From NCBI GenBank assembly GCA_019751935.1, contig JAIEMR010000051.1, positions 1 to 10,688 of the forward strand: a stretch of 10,688 nucleotides of DNA, written 5' to 3'. This document shows, piece by piece, positions 6,253-10,688 of the stretch. The first letter of the stretch is position 1, and the number at the start of each line of letters is the position of its first letter. The DNA is from Alphaproteobacteria bacterium. Lineage in GTDB: Bacteria; Pseudomonadota; Alphaproteobacteria; Paracaedibacterales; CAIULA01. A program made the position numbers and the translations under genes. Under the pieces are notes generated by a model. It did not search any database and was not told the origin of the DNA. It saw only the letters and a list, made by a program, of their open reading frames with translations.

Positions 6253-7508
6253 TTTTTCACATCCTTCACATCTGTCTTTTCTTCTTTTGGTTTTTCAATT
6301 GTAACGGGGGCATCGGGGCGAACTTTTATCATTCCATCCGTAATGACTTTATCGCCGGCCTTTAATCCCTTTTCAATAATTTGGCCTTGCGACGTTGATA
6401 GTCCAAGCGATACAGGTTGCATGACAGCCTTGCCTTCTGCATTTACCAAATAAAGGAAAGGTCCCATGGGCCCTTGCATAACTGCACGTTTAGGAATTAT
6501 AAAAGCATTGGGTTGAATAAGCCCGCTAATGGTAATTCTCACAAATTGTCCAGGCAACAGATTGCCTTCAGGATTGGGAATGACCGCTCTTGCTTGGACA
6601 GTTCCTGTTTGTGGATCAATAATGCTATCTGTGAAATTCACATCTCCTTTTACTGGGTATGTTGTTCCATCGCCAAAACGTAACGTTGCAACTAGTTTTT
6701 CATTTGAAGGAGCTTTTTCTTGCCTGCTTGTGACCAGATGACGATGCCTTAATATTTCTGATTCTGAGTAAGAGAATTTTACATAGATAGGATCGATTTG
6801 AACGATACGCGTCAGCAAAGTGGGATTGAATGTAGCATCGATCAAACTTCCCTCTGATACCGCCTCTTGGCTAGTAATACCTGAAATAGGGGCTTTGACG
6901 GTTGTGTATTCGAGATCAATTTTTGCTCTTTTGAAATCAGCTTCTGCACCTTGAACTTTAGCTTTCGCTCTTTCAAATGCTGACAAAGACTCATCTTTTT
7001 CCCGAGTGCTGGCCATTTTTTTTGTATGAAGATCTAAAACCCGTTGCCATCCTTGCTCAGCTTGCTTTAGGCCAGCTTGCTCTTCTTTTAGTTTTGCCTC
7101 TGTTTGATCAGCTTTTGTTTGAAAAGGGGCTGGATCAATTTTAAAGAGGATATCACCTTGTTTGACGGCTTGTCCTTCCGTATAAGTTCTTTCTAAAAGG
7201 ATGCCGCCAACTCTTGCGCGAACTTCAATTTCACGGGATCCTGAAATTCTTCCGGCATATTCGTATTCTAGGGGAACATCTTTGGGGTTCATTTCCTGGA
7301 CAATAACCCCAGGAGGTGGAGGTACCATGGGGCATTGTGCTCCCTTTACGAAATACCATACTCCCAGAATTAATATGGCTAAGCCAATTAAAATCTGATG
7401 CGCTTTTTTTAGCTTTTTAAATCGCTGGGTTATGGTTAATCCATTAAGCGTGACGATTATGAATTTAAAGAAAGCTAAAATATTGGCTTTTACTATTGTG
7501 AAATTCAT
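6249..7508 (-). CDS. acrA: RND efflux periplasmic adaptor (membrane fusion protein, AcrA/HlyD type)
   Basis: The periplasmic adaptor links the RND pump to an outer-membrane channel. In order: a membrane anchor (about 37-55, ILIGLAILILGVWYFV); a biotinyl-lipoyl half-motif VRARVGGILLERTYTEG (98-112) continuing to FKIDP; a helical-hairpin coiled coil rich in Lys, Glu, Ala and Gln (about 128-200); the second lipoyl half with VKAPISGI (204-211); the beta-barrel region with LLPGQFVRI (317-325); and a membrane-proximal domain with AFIIPKRAV and LKAGDKVITDG (382-392). The 419 aa is a normal length, but about 36 residues precede the anchor, more than usual. Cys59 follows the anchor as KGAQC, a poor lipobox, so a transmembrane anchor seems likelier than a lipoprotein. 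ATG 7508 has only a weak SD (AAGAGA). It is the first gene of the pair, 85 bp after the HAD gene; no TolC-type gene is present. Confidence 0.93.
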   Translation of the reverse strand: MNFTIVKANILAFFKFIIVTLNGLTITQRFKKLKKAHQILIGLAILILGVWYFVKGAQCPMVPPPPGVIVQEMNPKDVPLEYEYAGRISGSREIEVRARVGGILLERTYTEGQAVKQGDILFKIDPAPFQTKADQTEAKLKEEQAGLKQAEQGWQRVLDLHTKKMASTREKDESLSAFERAKAKVQGAEADFKRAKIDLEYTTVKAPISGITSQEAVSEGSLIDATFNPTLLTRIVQIDPIYVKFSYSESEILRHRHLVTSRQEKAPSNEKLVATLRFGDGTTYPVKGDVNFTDSIIDPQTGTVQARAVIPNPEGNLLPGQFVRITISGLIQPNAFIIPKRAVMQGPMGPFLYLVNAEGKAVMQPVSLGLSTSQGQIIEKGLKAGDKVITDGMIKVRPDAPVTIEKPKEEKTDVKDVKK

Positions 7509-7527
7509 TAGGGAAATCTCTTTTCAA

Positions 7528-7533
7528 TTTATA
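7528..7533 (-). promoter_or_regulatory. Possible -10 element for the efflux operon
   Basis: TATAAA on the minus strand, 20 bases before the adaptor start, sits in the 85-bp AT-rich gap after the HAD gene. No good -35 is found at normal spacing, and the leader would be only about 13 nt. The efflux genes could instead be read through from the HAD gene. No regulator gene or clear operator palindrome is seen in the gap. Confidence 0.22.
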
Positions 7534-7593
7534 GTGCGTTTAGCTTGATTTATGCTTGAAAAACGACTTCTAAACATCATCCTAAAATTGATT

Positions 7594-8199
7594 TTAAAAT
7601 TCAACTCCAAGCTTGATTAATTCATCCTTACAAGAGTCGGCTGTGATAAATTGGATACCATTCATGCCAACTTTTTTAGCGCCCTCTATATTAATAAATA
7701 GATCATCTATAAATACGCACTCTTCGGGTTTTAAATGATATGTATTCAAAAGATAATGGTATATTGCTTCGTTAGGTTTCAAAACACCCAGATCTGCTGA
7801 AATGGCAGCACCTAGAAATTTATCAAAAAAAGTGTATTTTTGTTTAAGGAAATGAACAATTTCATGAACATTGTCGGTAATGGAATAAATGGGATATCCT
7901 TTATCATAGAGTGCATCTAATAACTCAAAGCTACCCTCAATGGGAGTTAGGCCTTGTTTAGCTTGCTCCATTAAGTATTCAAGTTCAGGCAGTGAAATCC
8001 CTAGTTCCTTATTATAGATGAGGACCATTTCTTTTTCGGTCATTTTTCCGCGATTAAGGTCCATCCATGCGGGAGATTTAAAAATTTTTTGATTTAATTC
8101 AAACGTGTTGGGGTGATTCGGGAATACCTTATTCACAATATCGTGCGGTGCCCATTTAACAAGTACATTGCCAATATCAAAAACGATGTTTTTTATCAT
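7594..8199 (-). CDS. HAD-superfamily hydrolase, subfamily IA (YihX-like sugar-phosphate phosphatase)
   Basis: A small cytoplasmic phosphatase of the haloacid dehalogenase superfamily, 201 aa, the usual size. Motif I is VFDIGNVLV with nucleophile Asp8; motif II is SITDN (Thr108); motif III is Lys141 in LKPNEAIY; motif IV is FIDDLFINIEGA (Asp165, Asp166). An alpha-helical cap lies between motif I and motif II (about 15-85). The position of the usual second Asp of motif I (DxD) is Gly10, as in the YihX group, whose E. coli member hydrolyses alpha-glucose-1-phosphate. The substrate here cannot be deduced. The start ATG 8199-8197 has GGAAAA a few bases upstream. A palindrome with a T-run lies just before the gene. 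It precedes the efflux pair on the same strand with an 85-bp gap, so co-transcription is possible but not shown. Confidence 0.88.
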   Translation of the reverse strand: MIKNIVFDIGNVLVKWAPHDIVNKVFPNHPNTFELNQKIFKSPAWMDLNRGKMTEKEMVLIYNKELGISLPELEYLMEQAKQGLTPIEGSFELLDALYDKGYPIYSITDNVHEIVHFLKQKYTFFDKFLGAAISADLGVLKPNEAIYHYLLNTYHLKPEECVFIDDLFINIEGAKKVGMNGIQFITADSCKDELIKLGVEF

Positions 8200-8210
8200 G
8201 TATATTTTCC

Positions 8211-8231
8211 AAAAAGCACATCTAGATGTGC
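8211..8231 (-). terminator. Perfect 16-bp palindrome plus T-run in the HAD leader (terminator-like hairpin or operator)
   Basis: GCACATCTAGATGTGC (8216-8231) is a perfect palindrome. On the minus strand it folds as a 6-bp stem with a CTAG loop and is followed by TTTTT (8215-8211), the form of a short intrinsic terminator. It lies 17 bp before the HAD-phosphatase start and no minus-strand gene lies upstream of it in the window. It may therefore be an attenuator, an mRNA-stabilising hairpin, or a dimeric regulator's operator. On the plus strand no T-run follows it. Confidence 0.4.
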
Positions 8232-8279
8232 ATAGAATTTGATATATAACAGTACCGACATAGAATGATTACGCGTTTC

Positions 8280-8362
8280 CGTCATTGCGATGAACGAAGT
8301 GAGGTGACAATCCAGAAAAAATACGCTGGATCGCCACACCCCTAGCGGGGTTCGCGATGACG
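8280..8362. repeat. Degenerate inverted-repeat element (REP/MITE-like) between the HAD gene and lon
   Basis: The outer arms CGTCATTGCGA (8280-8290) and TCGCGATGACG (8352-8362) are complementary but for one G-T position, and the inner blocks ATCCAG (8310-8315) and CTGGAT (8326-8331) pair. Together they can fold into a long imperfect hairpin of 83 nt. The right arm carries its own small hairpin, ACCCC-TAGC-GGGGT (8337-8350). The wording CGTCATTGCGA...AATCCAG resembles dispersed palindromic repeats known from several alphaproteobacterial and other genomes. Only this copy is in the window, so its dispersed nature is inferred. Confidence 0.6.
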
Positions 8363-8477
8363 ATGATCATTATCACTCCATAGTAAGGTTAATACATATT
8401 AAGCCCCTAAAGAGGATGCCTGCAATACTAAGATTTAAGATCGTTTAGACTTTTACGGCTTTTAGCTTTCAGATTCC
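8363..8477. other. Intergenic sequence upstream of lon with no recognised element
   Basis: Part of the 342-bp gap between the HAD gene and lon. After the inverted repeat I see no open reading frame with an RBS, no clear hairpin with a T-run and no RNA gene. The stretch is AT-rich with scattered stops in all frames. Confidence 0.5.
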
Positions 8478-8506
8478 TTGTTCTTTTGATCATGTCCGTG
8501 TTAAAT
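8478..8506 (+). promoter_or_regulatory. Putative lon promoter
   Basis: TTGTTC (8478-8483) and TTAAAT (8501-8506) are 17 bp apart, matching sigma-70 hexamers at 3 and 4 of 6 positions, and would give a leader of about 30 nt. The preceding C gives CTTG, the core of the heat-shock (RpoH) -35, but no RpoH-type -10 is evident. lon is commonly heat-inducible; this sequence does not settle which sigma factor is used. Confidence 0.35.
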
Positions 8507-8529
8507 TACAGAGTAACTTCTAACCAAAT

Positions 8530-8536
8530 GGAGGGG
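8530..8536 (+). promoter_or_regulatory. Strong ribosome binding site of lon
   Basis: GGAGGGG lies five bases before ATG 8542 and fixes that start. An ATG at 8528 overlaps it but is out of frame with lon. Confidence 0.85.
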
Positions 8537-8541
8537 CTTAT

Positions 8542-10688
8542 ATGCTTGATTTAAAACAAGGAACAAAATATCCAGTTTTACCCTTACGCGATATTGTCGT
8601 CTTTCCTCATATGATTGTACCTTTGTTTGTTGGTCGCGAGAAATCTGTTAGGGCTTTGGAAGAAGTTATGCAAGAGGATCACAAACAGATTCTTCTTGTC
8701 ACGCAAAAGAATGCTGCTCACGATTCCCCAGAGGCGCATGATCTTTATACGGTTGGAACCGTTGGCACAATTTTACAATTACTTAAACTTCCTGACGGAA
8801 CCGTTAAGGTTTTGGTGGAAGGAATTAAGCGTGTCAGAGTCCTTAAATACGATTTACAAGAAAGCTACTTTGTAGCGCACGTTGAAGATATCGTTGAGCT
8901 TGAAAATGATAACGAAGAAATGGAAGCTCTTTGTCGGACGGTCATTTCACAATTTGAACAATATATAAAATTAAATCGCAAGATCCCCCCAGATGTTCTG
9001 GTGACTATTAATCAAATTGATGACCCAGCGAAGCTTGCCGATACAATTGCTTCATATTTTACGCTTAGAATTCCTGAAAAGCAGATTTTGCTTGAAACGG
9101 CAAACATCAGTGAAAGGCTCGAGAAAGTCCTTGAATTCATAGAAAATGAAAACAATGTCCTTCATGTTGAAAAGAAAATACGCACCCGTGTTAAAAAGCA
9201 AATGGAGAAAACACAGAGGGAGTATTACCTTAACGAGCAGCTAAAAGCTATCAATAAAGAGCTAGGCGAAGGGGAGGATGGTAAAGATGAGGTCTCAGAG
9301 CTAGAAGACAAAATTAAGAAAACTAAGCTTTCTAAAGAAGCAAAACTAAAAGCAGCTTCTGAAGTTAAAAAACTGAGAACAATGAATCAATCGTCTGCAG
9401 AGGCAACGGTGGTCAGAAACTATCTAGATTGGTTGCTTTCAATTCCTTGGCAGCACAGAAGCAAGGTGAAAAGAGACTTAAAAGAAGCTGAGGCTATTTT
9501 AAATAGGGACCATTATGGTCTGGAAAAAGTTAAAGAGAGAATCCTTGAATATCTAGCTGTTCAAGCGCGCGTAGGTAAAGTTAAGGGGCAGATTCTTTGT
9601 CTTGTGGGTCCTCCTGGTGTTGGTAAAACATCTTTGGGTAAATCCATTGCCCAGGCAACAGGGCGAAATTTCGTGCGCATATCCTTAGGCGGCGTTAGAG
9701 ATGAGTCTGAGATTAGAGGACATAGAAGAACCTATATTGGATCAATGCCTGGTAAAATTGTCCAAGGGATGAAAAAAGGAAAAAGTTCTAATCCCTTATT
9801 CCTTCTTGATGAAATTGATAAACTGGGCAGCGATTGGCGCGGCGATCCAGCTTCGGCGCTTCTTGAGGTATTGGATCCAGAGCAAAATGCGACCTTTAAT
9901 GATCATTACCTTGAGGTTGATTACGATCTATCAGACGTTATGTTTGTGACAACGGCAAATACACTCAAAATGCCGCAACCGCTTCTTGATCGTATGGAAG
10001 TGATTCGTCTGCCGGGTTATACCGAAGATGAAAAGATGATGATTGCTAAAAATCACTTGATCCTAAAGCAAATGGAAACGCATGGTTTAAAGAAATCAGA
10101 ATTGAAGATTCAAGATGAGGCATTAAAATTACTGATCCAAACTTACACTCGCGAGGCTGGTGTCCGAAATCTTGAGCGTGAAATTGCGAATCTTTGCAGA
10201 AAAGCCATTAAAGAGATTTTGGTAACAGAGCTAAAAGCTATTGAGATTACCAAAGAGAACCTTGGAAAATTTGCAGGCGTTCCGCGTTATCATTATGGTC
10301 AGGCAGAAGAAGACGATGCTGTTGGTGTTTCAACAGGTTTAGCTTGGACAGAGGTTGGTGGAGAATTGATGTCAATAGAAGCGATCATCCTTCCAGGCAA
10401 AGGAAAACCTTTGTTTACCGGAAAACTTGGCGATGTTATGCAAGAATCAATCCAAGCAGCACTCAGCTATGTGCGGGTTCGTTCACATCATTTTGGCTTG
10501 AAAGCAAATCTGTTTGAGAAAAGGGATATCCACATCCACGTACCTGAAGGAGCTATTCCTAAAGACGGGCCTTCTGCGGGCGTTGCTATGTGCACAGCGA
10601 TTGTCTCAGCCTTTACAGGGATTCCTGTTCGAAAAGATGTGGCTATGACAGGTGAAATTACCTTGCGTGGTCGTGTTCTTCAGATTGG
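8542..10688 (+). CDS. lon: ATP-dependent protease Lon (LonA type); 3' end beyond the window
   Basis: Hexameric cytoplasmic AAA+ serine protease that unfolds and degrades misfolded and specific regulatory proteins. The frame runs 715 codons from ATG 8542 to the right edge. It has the N-terminal LON substrate-binding domain (from about residue 8, YPVLPLRDIVVFPHM, to about 205), a charged coiled-coil stretch (about 210-300, including MEKTQREYYLNEQLKAI), and the AAA+ module. The Walker A motif is GPPGVGKT (356-363, Lys362) and Walker B is LFLLDEID (419-426, Asp423/Glu424), the same numbering as E. coli Lon. The protease domain follows, with catalytic Ser678 in PKDGPSAGVAM (E. coli Ser679). The catalytic lysine, expected near residue 721, and the last 70 or so residues are off the edge. 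The presence of the coiled-coil/N-terminal domain marks it as LonA, not membrane LonB. It is divergent from the HAD gene and appears intact as far as seen. Confidence 0.97.
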   Translation, partial: MLDLKQGTKYPVLPLRDIVVFPHMIVPLFVGREKSVRALEEVMQEDHKQILLVTQKNAAHDSPEAHDLYTVGTVGTILQLLKLPDGTVKVLVEGIKRVRVLKYDLQESYFVAHVEDIVELENDNEEMEALCRTVISQFEQYIKLNRKIPPDVLVTINQIDDPAKLADTIASYFTLRIPEKQILLETANISERLEKVLEFIENENNVLHVEKKIRTRVKKQMEKTQREYYLNEQLKAINKELGEGEDGKDEVSELEDKIKKTKLSKEAKLKAASEVKKLRTMNQSSAEATVVRNYLDWLLSIPWQHRSKVKRDLKEAEAILNRDHYGLEKVKERILEYLAVQARVGKVKGQILCLVGPPGVGKTSLGKSIAQATGRNFVRISLGGVRDESEIRGHRRTYIGSMPGKIVQGMKKGKSSNPLFLLDEIDKLGSDWRGDPASALLEVLDPEQNATFNDHYLEVDYDLSDVMFVTTANTLKMPQPLLDRMEVIRLPGYTEDEKMMIAKNHLILKQMETHGLKKSELKIQDEALKLLIQTYTREAGVRNLEREIANLCRKAIKEILVTELKAIEITKENLGKFAGVPRYHYGQAEEDDAVGVSTGLAWTEVGGELMSIEAIILPGKGKPLFTGKLGDVMQESIQAALSYVRVRSHHFGLKANLFEKRDIHIHVPEGAIPKDGPSAGVAMCTAIVSAFTGIPVRKDVAMTGEITLRGRVLQI

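Noticed and set aside
7332..7343. KGAQC in the efflux adaptor as a lipoprotein cleavage site
   Set aside because: Gln before the Cys and Gly/Ala without the usual Leu-type residue make a poor lipobox, and it follows a long N-terminal extension; kept only as an open question.
8280..8362. CRISPR repeat or tRNA-like element
   Set aside because: Only one inverted repeat unit without direct repeats or spacers, and no cloverleaf features.
8615..8875. 86-codon plus-strand frame at the start of lon
   Set aside because: It overlaps lon in another frame; the lon frame carries the LON domain and all AAA+ motifs.

Overview
The window looks like chromosomal DNA of an AT-rich alphaproteobacterium. The short NrdA without an ATP-cone resembles Rickettsiales/Holosporales-type proteins. 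One degenerate 83-bp inverted repeat (8280-8362) resembles the dispersed palindromic repeats seen in such genomes. The lineage is an inference from protein character and composition, not from a marker gene. No phage, transposase, CRISPR array, rRNA or tRNA is visible. Coding sequence fills about 90 % of the window and no gene looks broken; two genes run off the edges.

Layout, left to right. (1) 1-1436, minus: the first 478 codons of a class I ribonucleotide reductase large subunit (nrdA). (2) 1437-1864: a regulatory intergenic region. Reading on the minus strand toward nrdA, it holds two NrdR boxes exactly 31 bp apart that overlap a promoter, then a complete cobalamin (B12) riboswitch aptamer, then an expression platform that can hide or expose the nrdA Shine-Dalgarno sequence. 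This is the most interesting part of the window. (3) 1865-3154, plus: anmK, anhydro-N-acetylmuramic acid kinase (peptidoglycan recycling). (4) 3151-7508, minus: a two-gene tripartite efflux operon, with a membrane fusion protein (acrA-type) and a 1033-aa RND pump (acrB-type), overlapping by 4 nt. No outer-membrane channel gene is present. (5) 7594-8199, minus: a small HAD-family phosphatase. (6) 8200-8541: an intergenic region with a perfect 16-bp palindrome, the inverted repeat, and a probable lon promoter and strong RBS. (7) 8542-10688, plus: the first 715 codons of the ATP-dependent protease lon.

The genes do not form one pathway; this is a housekeeping/stress neighbourhood. The coherent unit is nrdA with its leader. 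Deoxynucleotide synthesis appears to be controlled at the promoter by NrdR (sensing the nucleotide pool) and in the mRNA leader by B12. B12 control of a B12-independent reductase usually means the genome also carries a B12-dependent one (NrdJ), so this element predicts isozyme switching. Both regulatory parts belong to known classes; I see no wholly new system here.
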